The notes under the pieces were generated by a model. The model was not told where the DNA came from. It saw only the letters and a list, made by a program, of their open reading frames with translations, and searched no databases. The translations under genes and the position numbers were made by a program. Below, in pieces: positions 55,327 to 64,000 of a DNA stretch of 64,000 nucleotides (the stretch's first letter is position 1; each line of letters starts with the position of its first letter). Source of the DNA: Rhizobium tumorigenes (GTDB taxonomy: Bacteria; Pseudomonadota; Alphaproteobacteria; Rhizobiales; Rhizobiaceae); contig NZ_CP117256.1 of NCBI RefSeq assembly GCF_003240565.2, positions 620,001-684,000 of the forward strand, read 5' to 3'.

Positions 55327-56049
55327 ATGAAAAACGTCGATCTGGTCACTGGTTTTGAGGCATCGGAGGAGCCCACTGCGCATTTTGCTTCTATCCCGCC
55401 TCCGGCGCCTGTGGATTACCGCAAGGCGGAGGATAGGTTGGGAAGCTTTTTCAAATACCCGATAGATGCCTGTTTGGCCTTGATAGCTTTGGTGGCATTG
55501 CTACCATTGATCACAATGGTGTCCCTGATTTTACTGGCGACCCAGGGGGCGCCGATCCTGATAGCCCATCGCCGCGTCGGGAAGCGCGGCGTGCCGTTTC
55601 ACTGCTTCAAGTTTCGAACGATGGTGAGAAACGGCGACGAGGTACTGGAGAAACACCTGAAAAATAATCCGGAAATACAGGCAGAGTGGAATGCAAATAG
55701 AAAGCTCAAGAAAGACCCTAGGGTAACGGCATTTGGGCGCAGTTTGCGTCGCAGCAGCATCGACGAGCTTCCGCAGCTGCTGAACGTGCTTCGTGGGGAC
55801 ATGAGTTTGGTCGGTCCTCGTCCGATCACACAAAGCGAGACTTTATTCTACGGAACTCACATTGCCGATTACATGGCCGTTCGACCGGGATTGACGGGTC
55901 TCTGGCAGGTCAGCGGCAGGAGCGAAACAAGCTATTCCGAGCGTGTCGAGATTGACGTGCGCTACGTTGCAGAGCGAAGTCTGGTTGGCGACTTCGTCAT
56001 TATGGCAAAGACTATCCCGGCGGTTCTAAGCACGCGTGGCAGCTATTGA
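55327..56049 (+). CDS. Undecaprenyl-phosphate sugar phosphotransferase (ExoY type)
   Basis: 240-residue membrane-associated initiating transferase. One long membrane segment PIDACLALIALVALLPLITM then VSLILLATQGAPILIAHRRV. Conserved catalytic block: PFHCFKFRTMVRNGDEVLE, then RSLRRSSIDELPQLLNVLRG, DMSLVGPRPIT and RPGLTGLWQVSGRS. It transfers the first sugar phosphate to undecaprenyl phosphate. Start ATG with GAGGAG upstream. First gene of the plus-strand cluster. Confidence 0.95.
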   Translation: MKNVDLVTGFEASEEPTAHFASIPPPAPVDYRKAEDRLGSFFKYPIDACLALIALVALLPLITMVSLILLATQGAPILIAHRRVGKRGVPFHCFKFRTMVRNGDEVLEKHLKNNPEIQAEWNANRKLKKDPRVTAFGRSLRRSSIDELPQLLNVLRGDMSLVGPRPITQSETLFYGTHIADYMAVRPGLTGLWQVSGRSETSYSERVEIDVRYVAERSLVGDFVIMAKTIPAVLSTRGSY

Positions 56050-56386
56050 CAGGGGAGATGACCTCGATCTCCTCTGTCTTCTCTCAATAATACGTGCTGT
56101 CGCAGATGAGCGCTGATGCTGGTGCGACCTGCGGTTCATATGACGACCAATCGGTAGACGTTCCTGTTGGCGCGCGGTCGCATTCTAAAGGTTGGCAACA
56201 GAGATGTACCGATGTCGACCTCTGGTAGGCTAGGTCACCAGACATGCACGCGTCGACGTGAGGCACACTGCCCCCCTGAAATACCGTGTTTAATAGAGTA
56301 GAGTTGATGGCGGTGGTTCGAAACGATTTCGGCAGATGTGTCTGGCTTCGGCATCAAGCTGTGGCAATACCATTGCGTGTGCTGGT
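56050..56386. other. Leader before the polymerase gene
   Basis: About 340 bases with no supported gene. The polymerase frame is open from ATG at 56336, but the first 17 residues are polar and lack a good ribosome site. Confidence 0.4.
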
Positions 56387-57790
56387 ATGAGCTTCGAGCC
56401 GATCGGCATCGCAACGATCTTGATAGGGTTTTATTGCCTCCTTCGCGGAAGTAACACAACAATCATTGCGGCTGCCATTGCTTCCATTTTCGGCGCCTCT
56501 GCGGCAATGTTCATTGGCGCAGCGAACATCCAGCCAGGGCACGTTATTCTCGTTTTTCTGGCACTGGGTGTCATCACTCGGCGCCACGAGGCGCGCGCCC
56601 TCGTTCAGGGGTTGCACTCCTCCGAGCCTGGCTTTTGGCTCGCTGGCTTGGTCATCTACGGATTGTTCAGCGCCTACTTTCTACCGCGTCTGTTGGAAGG
56701 CGCTACACAGATCGTCCCTCTCGGAAGCACAGCCTACGGCGAAACTCGATCAGCCGTCCCCCTGACCACTGTCTCGAGCAATTTGACGCAAAGCGTTTAC
56801 ATGGTTGGTAACTTTATTTGCTTTACCGTCACTGTTGCCGTCGCATCAACTTATCGTGGCTTCAATTCTCTCGTCGTCGGCTTGTTGGCTTGCTCGGTGC
56901 TCATTGTCGTGTTTGCGTTTCTCGATATCGCAACCTTTAGCACGGGAACTCAAGCGGTTCTTGGCTTCATGAGAAACGCACGATACACCCTTCACACGGA
57001 TGATCAGGTTGCGGGTGTCAAGCGTATCGTCGGATCATTTACGGAAACGTCATCGTTCGCACGCACGGCGCTTGGTACGTTTGCTTTCTGCACAACGCTC
57101 TGGCTGTGTGGCAGACGCCCTTTTCTCACCGGGATCACCGGGTTAATCTCGCTTATCCTTGTCGTTATGTCTACCTCATCGACAGGCCTGGCCGGCGCTC
57201 CTGTTATCCTCGTTCTTCTTTATGTCACAGCGCTGTCGTTGAGTGGTCGTCAGAAAACCCGCAGTTTAACAACAGCGGCCATCGTGTTCCTTCCTATCAT
57301 CATGCTAGCGGTTTGTCTCTGGGTCGCCATCGACCCTGTTTTATCGAAGATCATCTACAATTACGCAGACCTCGTCGTGCTTGGGAAAGCGTCGACCGAT
57401 TCAGGTATTGAGCGCAATTCTTGGAACGCGCTCGGAATTCAAAATTTTTCAGATAGCTATTACTTGGGTGTTGGCCTGGGGACAGCGCGTACTTCGAGCC
57501 TTCTCATTGCTTTGCTCTCGAATGTCGGACTACCGGGATTTTTTTTCTATTGTGCTTTTGCTTACGGCGCTTTGCTCAAGCGCCGCGGCCTTCCTGGAAG
57601 TTTTACCGCGGATGTGCGGCTTTCGGCGCGTAACGGCTGCCTCGGATTGATGTTCGGAGATCTTTTGGTGTCATCGGCAATTGACCAAGGCTTGTTCTTC
57701 TATCTGCTGGCAGCCTTAGCCACAGCAGAGCCAGAGCGGGCGACGCGGAGAGCCGCAGTGCCCTATCCTTTATTAGGAGTTAAGTCATGA
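56387..57790 (+). CDS. Wzy-like polysaccharide polymerase (membrane protein)
   Basis: 467 residues from ATG at 56387 (ATG at 56336 is an alternative). About eleven hydrophobic helices, e.g. GIATILIGFYCLLRG, HVILVFLALGVITRR, ITGLISLILVVMSTSSTGLA and GLPGFFFYCAFAYGALLKRR. A large periplasmic loop with DSGIERNSWNALGIQNFSDS and GVGLGTARTSS fits O-antigen polymerase proteins, which join repeat units. It overlaps the next gene as ATGA. Polymerase identity is by topology and context. Confidence 0.75.
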   Translation: MSFEPIGIATILIGFYCLLRGSNTTIIAAAIASIFGASAAMFIGAANIQPGHVILVFLALGVITRRHEARALVQGLHSSEPGFWLAGLVIYGLFSAYFLPRLLEGATQIVPLGSTAYGETRSAVPLTTVSSNLTQSVYMVGNFICFTVTVAVASTYRGFNSLVVGLLACSVLIVVFAFLDIATFSTGTQAVLGFMRNARYTLHTDDQVAGVKRIVGSFTETSSFARTALGTFAFCTTLWLCGRRPFLTGITGLISLILVVMSTSSTGLAGAPVILVLLYVTALSLSGRQKTRSLTTAAIVFLPIIMLAVCLWVAIDPVLSKIIYNYADLVVLGKASTDSGIERNSWNALGIQNFSDSYYLGVGLGTARTSSLLIALLSNVGLPGFFFYCAFAYGALLKRRGLPGSFTADVRLSARNGCLGLMFGDLLVSSAIDQGLFFYLLAALATAEPERATRRAAVPYPLLGVKS

Positions 57791-59826
57791 GTGAAACGGC
57801 ATCCTTCACTATCAACGGTCGCTTCTTGGTCCAGAATGCAACTGGCGTACAGCGCTACGCGACAAATGTGGTAAGAGCGATCGATGAATTGCTGGCGACA
57901 TCTGCGAAGCGTGGGCAGATTATATCGCCACGGGGCGCTCTCGATCTCGGCTTGGCGAAACTGAGCCTCGTTGAGGCTGGCCCACTTGCCGGCCACTCCT
58001 GGGAGCAAATCATACTGCCAGCGCGATGCCACGGGCGTCTTTTGAACCTGTGCAACACAGCGCCGATTTTAAAGAGCGATCAAATCGTGTGTATTCACGA
58101 TGCAAATGTCTTCGCGTCGCCAGAGAGTTACGGGCGCACCTTCCGCACACTGTATCAGACGCTGCAGCCGGTTCTGGCGCGACGATCAGCCCGCGTGGCC
58201 GCTGTCTCTCACGCTGCAGCTCGGCAAATTGCGCGGCATTTACCTGTCTCTCTCAAAGATATTGCCGTTATTCCCAATGGACATGAACATGCTTTGCGAT
58301 GGGATCCAGCAACAGCCCAAATTGCGCCCGACTTCATTCAAGCCCTCAAAGCGACGACAGAACGGCCGTTTGTGCTAATTCTTGGATCACGGGCGCGCCA
58401 CAAAAATCTGTCGTTGCTCGTCAATGCCGCGTCAGATCTGGATGCGATTGGATTAAATCTTGTGGTTGCGGGTGGCGGAGATGGAATTTACGCGGCCGAC
58501 ATTATTCAAAGCCGACCCAACGTAAAATTTATCGGGCGTGTGACGGATAACGATCTAGCGTTTTTGCTCGACAATGCTCTCTGCTTAGCTTTTCCATCGT
58601 TTACGGAAGGCTTCGGCCTTCCGATTATCGAAGCTATGGCGCGCGGCTGTCCGGTTGTCGCGTCCGACTGCGCCAGCATGCCCGAAGTCTGTGGAGATGC
58701 GGCGTTAATGGCGTCGCCGAACGATGGTAAGGCTTGGGTCGACAGTATTCGAGCCCTGCTGCTTTCGCCCGAATTGCGCACCGATCTTGCCGGGCGCGGT
58801 CACGAGCAAGCGCAACGCTTTCGATGGTGCGACGCAGCTGCAGGTTATCTCGATTTGCTTGAGAGCCCCTCGTCGCAGGCACAACCCTATCGTCCGCCGC
58901 TATCACGCCTCCCGCGCACGGCGGTGGTTGTCGCAACGCGAGGACGGCCTGAGGTTGTGGAAGCAACTGTTAAATATCTGCTTGGCACACAGACATTCGC
59001 GCCTGAAGCGTTGATCGTCTCCTGCGTCAATCTTGCAGACGCCGGCGATCTCGTTGACAACCCAGCGGTGACCGTGTTGACAGGACCGCCAGGTCTTGCG
59101 GCACAGCGCAATACAGCGCTTGGCGCATTGCCGCCGACTGCCGAGGTCGTGGCCTTTTTTGACGATGATTTCCTCGCAGATAAAGATTGGCTAATGAAGG
59201 CCGCCGCGACGTTTCGCGACGAAAGCCAGGTCATTGGCTTTACCGGTCGCGTCCTCAGGGATGGCATCAATGGACCTGCCGTCTCCTTCGACGAGGCCCT
59301 CCGTCTCATCGATTTCGCGCAGGCTTGCGATTGGACATGGATGGAACCCTACAGTCCTTACGGCTGTAATATGGCGTTTCGCGTGAGCGCCATCGGCGAC
59401 ACGCGCTTCGATGAGCGGCTGGTGCTGTACGGCTGGCTGGAGGACCGGGATTTTGCAGCCGCCATTTCAAAACCGGGCGGTCGGCTCGTCAAGGGCGCTG
59501 ATGCTTTCGGAGTCCATATGGGTGTCAAAAGCGGCCGGGTTGCGGGAGACCGCCTCGGCTACTCGCAGATCGCCAATCCCATTTATCTCATGTTGAAGGG
59601 CACGATGTCGTTAAAGCGGGTCTTTACGCACATCGGTGGAAACATGCTGAGCAATTTCGTGAAAGCCCTGAAGCCAGAGCCGTATGTTGACCGACGCGGG
59701 CGAGCCAGGGGTAACTTGATCGCCATCGCGGATGTGGTGTGCGGGAAAATCACGCCGGAGAAAGCCGCAACGCTGTCCTCAACAAGCAATGCGCTTAAAG
59801 TCAATGTAGGAGCGAAGTCGAGATGA
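57787..59826 (+). CDS. Fused GT4-GT2 glycosyltransferase
   Basis: 679 residues with two catalytic domains. Residues about 1-370: GT4 with NGRFLVQNATGVQRYATNVV, LILGSRARHKNLSLLVNAAS, FPSFTEGFGLPIIEAMARGC. Residues about 380-600: GT2 with RTAVVVATRGRPEVVEATVK, GLAAQRNTALGALPPTAEVV and the DXD-like FFDDDFLADKDWL, plus YGWLEDRDFAAAI. Two transfers of the same repeat unit could thus be made by one protein. Start and stop overlap neighbours as ATGA on both sides. Confidence 0.88.
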   Translation: MSETASFTINGRFLVQNATGVQRYATNVVRAIDELLATSAKRGQIISPRGALDLGLAKLSLVEAGPLAGHSWEQIILPARCHGRLLNLCNTAPILKSDQIVCIHDANVFASPESYGRTFRTLYQTLQPVLARRSARVAAVSHAAARQIARHLPVSLKDIAVIPNGHEHALRWDPATAQIAPDFIQALKATTERPFVLILGSRARHKNLSLLVNAASDLDAIGLNLVVAGGGDGIYAADIIQSRPNVKFIGRVTDNDLAFLLDNALCLAFPSFTEGFGLPIIEAMARGCPVVASDCASMPEVCGDAALMASPNDGKAWVDSIRALLLSPELRTDLAGRGHEQAQRFRWCDAAAGYLDLLESPSSQAQPYRPPLSRLPRTAVVVATRGRPEVVEATVKYLLGTQTFAPEALIVSCVNLADAGDLVDNPAVTVLTGPPGLAAQRNTALGALPPTAEVVAFFDDDFLADKDWLMKAAATFRDESQVIGFTGRVLRDGINGPAVSFDEALRLIDFAQACDWTWMEPYSPYGCNMAFRVSAIGDTRFDERLVLYGWLEDRDFAAAISKPGGRLVKGADAFGVHMGVKSGRVAGDRLGYSQIANPIYLMLKGTMSLKRVFTHIGGNMLSNFVKALKPEPYVDRRGRARGNLIAIADVVCGKITPEKAATLSSTSNALKVNVGAKSR

Positions 59827-61556
59827 CAAACAACAGTCCCCAGCCTTGGGAGCGCGCTTCGCGATTATGGCGCTTTGATACTGCGCCCGCAGAAACCCTC
59901 AATGAAGGACCTCTTGCGCTTCTACGCTCCGCTCGGGTGCTTGCAACTCGTCATAAGTATAAGCTTGTCGTCTTCACCGCAGTCGGTCTTGCGTTCGGAG
60001 TGGCCTATGCGCATTCGCTGCCGAAAGTTTACACAGCGACGGCGACCCTCCTACTGGAACCTCGGCGTCAAGCTGCCGTGTCTGGCCAGGACGGCGGTGC
60101 ACAGGGGCTTGATTTGAACCGCGCCGACAGCGAGTTGCAAATCATTCGCTCCGAGCGTCTTCTGAGTACTGTCTTCGACACGCTTGATCTGCAGAATAAT
60201 CCAGAATTCGGTCCACGCCCTCCATCTCAGGTGAGCGGCATCTTTTCCAACTTTAAGGCTGTGGCGGTAGGCTGGTTACGGTCCGCGCTTCCCTGGGCTT
60301 CGACGGCACTCGACTTAGCGGAGGCCCGTGCCACCGCTGTCGGCTTGGGGTCAGAGGCAGAGCTCAGAAAGACAACCGACGCTCGCCAGGCGGCGTTTTT
60401 GAATTTTGCCAGACACATCGAGGCTCGCCGACTTGGTCAATCCTATGTAATAGAGATCGACTTTTCATCATCTGAGAGAGATTTGCCGGCGGTTGTAGCG
60501 AATGCTGCCGTCTCGGCCTACATCCTGCAATCCGTCGCCTTCAAATTGCAGATGGCAATTTCAGGTACCGAGGCCTTGCAGTGGCGTCTCAATGCACTCA
60601 CCGCGCAGGTTGACGCTGCCACGACAGCGATCAAAAACGGAGCCTTACCAGCAATCGGCACGCCAGACGCTGATGCCCGCGTTATTGGAGCGGCCTTGAC
60701 GCCATTGAGCCCATCCGGGCCCAGGACCTCGCTCATCATCGCTTTGGGAGGAGTGTTGGGTCTATTGATCGGGCTGTTCAGCCTTGCACTCAACCTGGCC
60801 TTCAATCGCAAAATTGGGAGTGCCAAGGAGCTGGCACGAGAGACAGGTGTAGTCTGCCTCGGCATCCTGCCGGATGCAGGCAGTCGCAGCAATGCCACCT
60901 GGCGGTCAGATGGCTACAGAGCTGCGATGGTTGTTGGCCAACCCCGCAGTCCATACGCTGCTGCAGTTCGCAATCTTCGAACGTCCATCGAGATTGCTTG
61001 CTCCTCGGTGCGCAGTGAACGAAGCGTCGTCGTTGCCATCGCCAGTTGGGACGCACCGAGCGGAGCGTCGACACTTTGCTTGAGTTTGGCCCAGTTGATC
61101 AGCCATAGCGGCCGCCATGTGACACTCTTCAAAGCTGATGTAAACGAAGTGCCTGACGATGCCACGCAAGAGACTTCCATGGCCACGAATCTCGCTGATA
61201 TTTTGATCGCCGACGTCAAACCCGAGCAGGTCATATTTACCCATGGCGACTGTGATGATATCGCGGTGCTCCCTATTCACTCTAAGAATGCGGAATCTAA
61301 TCTGTTCGCCGACTTCAGAGATCGTCGAGTCTCCCGTCTCGTTGAAACAGCTCGCGCCTCCAGCGATGTGTTGTTAGATCTGCCACCCCTGACAGGATCG
61401 ACGGACGCGTTGGCGCTGGCCATACACGCTGATGCTGTTGTCGTGGTCGTTACTGAGGGACGAACGACAATCGATGAAGCCATTGACACAATTCAACAGC
61501 TGCGCAGAGCTGGAGCAAATGTAATTGGAACCGTCATAAACCGTGCCAAGGCATAG
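59823..61556 (+). CDS. Wzz/ExoP-type chain-length protein with degenerate ATPase site
   Basis: 577 residues. N-terminal Wzz domain with first membrane helix KLVVFTAVGLAFGVAYAHSL and VYTATATLLLEPRRQAAVSG, second helix LIIALGGVLGLLIGLFSLAL. The coiled-coil part between is unusually short. C-terminal BY-kinase-like domain: RNLRTSIEIACSSVRSERSV, but the P-loop reads SWDAPSGASTL (residues ~404-416) without the Lys, and Walker A' reads TLFKADVN. Walker B-like DVLLDLPPL remains. No C-terminal Tyr cluster. Probably a length regulator without kinase activity. Confidence 0.85.
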   Translation: MTNNSPQPWERASRLWRFDTAPAETLNEGPLALLRSARVLATRHKYKLVVFTAVGLAFGVAYAHSLPKVYTATATLLLEPRRQAAVSGQDGGAQGLDLNRADSELQIIRSERLLSTVFDTLDLQNNPEFGPRPPSQVSGIFSNFKAVAVGWLRSALPWASTALDLAEARATAVGLGSEAELRKTTDARQAAFLNFARHIEARRLGQSYVIEIDFSSSERDLPAVVANAAVSAYILQSVAFKLQMAISGTEALQWRLNALTAQVDAATTAIKNGALPAIGTPDADARVIGAALTPLSPSGPRTSLIIALGGVLGLLIGLFSLALNLAFNRKIGSAKELARETGVVCLGILPDAGSRSNATWRSDGYRAAMVVGQPRSPYAAAVRNLRTSIEIACSSVRSERSVVVAIASWDAPSGASTLCLSLAQLISHSGRHVTLFKADVNEVPDDATQETSMATNLADILIADVKPEQVIFTHGDCDDIAVLPIHSKNAESNLFADFRDRRVSRLVETARASSDVLLDLPPLTGSTDALALAIHADAVVVVVTEGRTTIDEAIDTIQQLRRAGANVIGTVINRAKA

Positions 61557-62129
61557 TAAAGGCGAGCCGCCGCTACCTGAGAACCAACAAAATGCTACGA
61601 TGAGGGCACTCGACCAGGTGGCAGACGAAACCTAATCGCGCGAGCGCTACCCACGCTCGACTGCTTCAAGGCGTGGCTGCAGCATCAAAGCAGCGCGGTG
61701 TGCGTGTGATGCGGCGCCCTAAACGGCGCTGTTTAAAGTCAAGGAATAACGGGGGCCGTCAAATCGCAGCCAACTATTTGGTGTCCTAGATTAACGCTTT
61801 ACGTCACCATAAAAATCCTGAGAATGGAAAAGTAATCTAGCGCTCTTGGCGGCCTCAACCCATTGCACTCCGGTAGTCTGTCAAGCGAAACGAAAATTGA
61901 TGTCCGCCAATTTTTCATTTCGCATGACACAATCGCCAGGGTGAACGATCAACGCCTACTGACGAACTTGCTGACCAGACTGGTGGTGGTCAATCGGCTG
62001 CGACGGACAAACAGCGTGAGCCCCACATGTCACAAAGTGTGACTCATCGTACTCTCCATCTTCTCGCGCCGGTGGGTGATGCGGAACTGAACGATTTCCG
62101 AGCGCTTCAACGTTGGCCCAACAGCATGT
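61557..62129. other. Non-coding region between convergent genes
   Basis: About 570 bases with no gene supported. It contains one large near-perfect inverted repeat, listed separately. Confidence 0.5.
61879..61929. repeat. Large inverted repeat, operator- or IS-end-like
   Basis: Left arm 61879-61899 begins TGTCAAGCGAAACGAAAATT, right arm 61908-61929 is its near-perfect complement (one substitution pair-set and one extra A), with an 8-base spacer. It sits between the convergent ExoP- and Wzx-type genes. A similar half-site, TGTCAAACGAAAAATTG, lies at 50431-50447 in front of the flavoprotein gene. Confidence 0.65.
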
Positions 62130-63569
62130 TCATGCGTGGTCAACAATTTCGAACCTGCCGCGGCCGACGGAAATTCTCATCCCCAATGTCAGAAGGGAAA
62201 GCGCGTAGGTGACTGCTCCCGCGCCAGACACAAACACCAATTCAACGGCATGGTTCAATGGATACCCGACCAGTTGGTGACGCAATGCTAGAACGATAAC
62301 CGCCATGCAGCCGGTGGCTACCCCCACCTTCCAGAGATTCTTTAATTGAGCACCTATGTCGAGCGCCAGCAATCGGCGGGTCTCCGCAACGTAGAAACCG
62401 AACATGATGACAGACAGGAGCACCCTGGCAATGCTCGCGCCAATGTAGGAATAGAGGAAGATTCCAGTCGAAATTAGAATAACCCGCAATATCAGGTCTA
62501 TCGCGTTAAGCTTGAAGAGAATATGGGGGCGGTTCAGCGCCAACTCCACCGAATAAAGGGTTTGGAAATACGGCATTGTGATCACTGACAGGGCGAGGAT
62601 GCTTAGTGCTGGGCCAGCAGCTTCCCATTTTGCACCAAGCAGTAAATTCGTCAGCAAATCTGCCGTTAGGGAAATGCCCACGCAGATCGGCAACGATATC
62701 AACATCGCAAAACGGGCAGCTTTTAGAAATGCAAGCTTGAGGCGCTCCCCATCGCCAGAAATACGCGAAAATGCTGACATAACGGACTGCATGGCAGGCC
62801 CAATCACACTCTGTGATGGCAACCCAGCCAAGTCGCTTGCGACAGCGTATCGGCCAAGTGTTGCATTATCTGTGGCCGCTCCGATGAAAACGCGATCGAA
62901 TTGCCAATTCAATGCGGAGACAAGCTGAGAGCCACTGAACCAACCTATAAAACTGGAAAAGTCTGAGAAACGTGCCAGTGAGAGAGCCGGCCTGTAGGGT
63001 GCAAGCACATAGGATACGATCGCAGCAATGATGCAGTTTGACACAAAATTCGCTGCGATCGCCCAATATCCACCGCCCAATAGAACAATAGAAATCGTCA
63101 AAAAGAACGAAAAAAATTTGCCGCTGAACTCCATCAGGAAGGTCCGTCTAAAGTCCAAATCACGCGCAAAATGAACCATCGCGGGGCTGTTGAAACCCTT
63201 GGCGAAGGGACCAACAGTCAAGACTGCGACAAGGGGTACAAGCGCGCTGTTATCATTGAAGAATGAAAATGGCCATGCAGCGCAAAAGACGATGATCGCA
63301 ATCAGTACGCTTCTGAGGATGCTCAATGTAAAGCCAGTATCGAGATGCGTTTTGTCGATTGTTTCTAAGCGCAGGAGCGCTTGGGTCACGGGCATCTCGA
63401 GCACAGTGTCGACCACTGCAACGAGAGACATACCTAAGGCGGCAAGCCCGAAGTCCGACGGTGTTAAAATCCGTGCCAAAACCAGCAATGTGAAGAAATC
63501 GACTATTTTCCCTGCAAACCGCGAGACGATCAGCCAGCTGGCACCCTGAACCGCTTTAAAGGCAAGCAT
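62130..63569 (-). CDS. Wzx-like polysaccharide flippase
   Basis: 479 residues from ATG at 63569 (GTG at 63608 is in frame). Twelve or more hydrophobic segments of the oligosaccharide flippase (MATE/MVF) superfamily: ASWLIVSRFAGKIVDFFTLL, LARILTPSDFGLAALGMSLV, GRYAVASDLAGLPSQSVIGP, GAGAVTYALSLLTLGMRI. It moves lipid-linked repeat units across the inner membrane. It is convergent with the main cluster but fills its missing flippase role. Confidence 0.9.
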   Translation of the reverse strand: MLAFKAVQGASWLIVSRFAGKIVDFFTLLVLARILTPSDFGLAALGMSLVAVVDTVLEMPVTQALLRLETIDKTHLDTGFTLSILRSVLIAIIVFCAAWPFSFFNDNSALVPLVAVLTVGPFAKGFNSPAMVHFARDLDFRRTFLMEFSGKFFSFFLTISIVLLGGGYWAIAANFVSNCIIAAIVSYVLAPYRPALSLARFSDFSSFIGWFSGSQLVSALNWQFDRVFIGAATDNATLGRYAVASDLAGLPSQSVIGPAMQSVMSAFSRISGDGERLKLAFLKAARFAMLISLPICVGISLTADLLTNLLLGAKWEAAGPALSILALSVITMPYFQTLYSVELALNRPHILFKLNAIDLILRVILISTGIFLYSYIGASIARVLLSVIMFGFYVAETRRLLALDIGAQLKNLWKVGVATGCMAVIVLALRHQLVGYPLNHAVELVFVSGAGAVTYALSLLTLGMRISVGRGRFEIVDHA

Positions 63570-63984
63570 TATGGCTCGCTCGGCTGTTACGTGACGAAAT
63601 TCGGCCACCCAACGTTACTTTCAGAAGATAGTGGCGGACAACTCTCGGCAAAAAACAGAAATCAGAACAAATCTTCGAATGCGACCTCTGTAAGGAGGAT
63701 CCCACGGACAGAAAGACCGGTGTCGCCCGAAGTCGAGCTTTGGAACTGGGGGCATCAAGGCGTTGGCGCTGCACTTATCCATCCTTTAATCGCGAAAAGA
63801 TCAGTCAAGTACGAACAGAGACGTCGAAGAGCGCTGGAAATGTATCGCCGAGACGTATCACATATGTCAACATATAGGCCAGCGGATATCAATCCGTCTA
63901 CTCGGCATAGTCACAAAGAATTTCGAATATTACGACAAAGTTCGTTGCTGCGCACGACAATAAATTAAATAGCAGGAAAGATAT
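63570..63984. other. Right-end intergenic region
   Basis: About 415 bases. A plus frame (63591-63968) of basic composition is not convincing. The last 60 bases are AT-rich and lead into a start signal. Confidence 0.4.
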
Positions 63985-64000
63985 ATGTCTTGTTGCGGCA
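63985..64000 (+). CDS. Possible start of a gene running off the right edge
   Basis: AGGAAAG at 63973-63979 precedes ATG at 63985 by 5 bases; the first codons read MSCCG. Too short to name, only the start signal supports it. Confidence 0.35.

Noticed and set aside
1..64000. CRISPR arrays, tRNA or rRNA genes, repABC-type origin
   Set aside because: No regularly spaced repeats, cloverleaf patterns, ribosomal sequence or replication genes were found.

Overview
The window reads as an accessory stretch of a Rhizobiaceae replicon (Rhizobium, Agrobacterium or Ensifer relatives). This rests on gene content: long ABC-uptake operons, a ROK repressor, a MocR regulator, a NolR-like ArsR protein, an ExoF/ExoY-type polysaccharide cluster, a DUF2934 protein, a MotD-type FliK, a chemoreceptor with a C-terminal tether pentapeptide, and many pseudogenes and insertion-sequence relics. 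No rRNA, tRNA, CRISPR array or replication origin was recognised. Whether it is plasmid or chromosome cannot be decided from the sequence.

Layout. 1-7.2 kb: sugar uptake and use operon on the minus strand (binding protein, two permeases, ATPase, GH42 beta-galactosidase running off the left edge), diverging from a ROK repressor. 7.3-12.7 kb: accessory block between two diverged copies of a ~94 bp repeat, with an orphan Imm8 immunity gene, a PAAR gene, a ComJ-like nuclease inhibitor, several overlapping small unknown genes, a GFA protein, a ligase (LigD) relic and a ureohydrolase. 12.8-15.5 kb: toxin-antitoxin cluster (Phd/VapC, a frameshifted lone antitoxin, HipBA). 15.6-17.9 kb: a second, decayed PAAR locus with a lipoprotein, then an interrupted signal-peptidase-like gene lacking the catalytic lysine. 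18.2-24.5 kb: amino-acid-type ABC transporter, M20 amidohydrolase and a dihydroxyphthalate-decarboxylase/NMT1-like protein, diverging from a MocR regulator across a perfect inverted repeat. 25.2-26.8 kb: ArsR regulator and Old Yellow Enzyme. 26.8-32.9 kb: gene-poor decay zone with an orphan fliK and a junction where truncated katG and GH38 mannosidase relics meet. 33.2-46.9 kb: chemoreceptor, IS21 relic, NolR-like regulator, azoreductase and LysR pair, DUF4142 protein plus secreted esterase, Ku relic, DMT exporter, 2H phosphoesterase, DUF2934, cupin, L,D-transpeptidase. 47.2-50.3 kb: two-gene IS91-type element (tyrosine recombinase plus HUH transposase) and a broken IS5-type transposase. 50.6-63.6 kb: polysaccharide cluster: aldonolactone-oxidase-like flavoprotein, small membrane protein, ExoF-type export protein, GT4 transferase, ExoY-type initiating transferase, Wzy-like polymerase, a GT4-GT2 fusion, a shortened Wzz/ExoP protein with degenerate ATP site, and a Wzx flippase.

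How the parts work together. The clearest systems are the sugar operon with its ROK repressor, the MocR-linked uptake and hydrolysis module (probably for an N-acylated amino acid or similar conjugate), and the polysaccharide cluster, which contains initiation, transfer, polymerisation, flipping, chain-length and export functions. The most unusual parts are the two PAAR/immunity loci without any type VI secretion core genes, the double loss of NHEJ genes (LigD and Ku relics), and two families of dispersed non-coding repeats. All functions are assigned by reading motifs and remembered family patterns; no database search was run.
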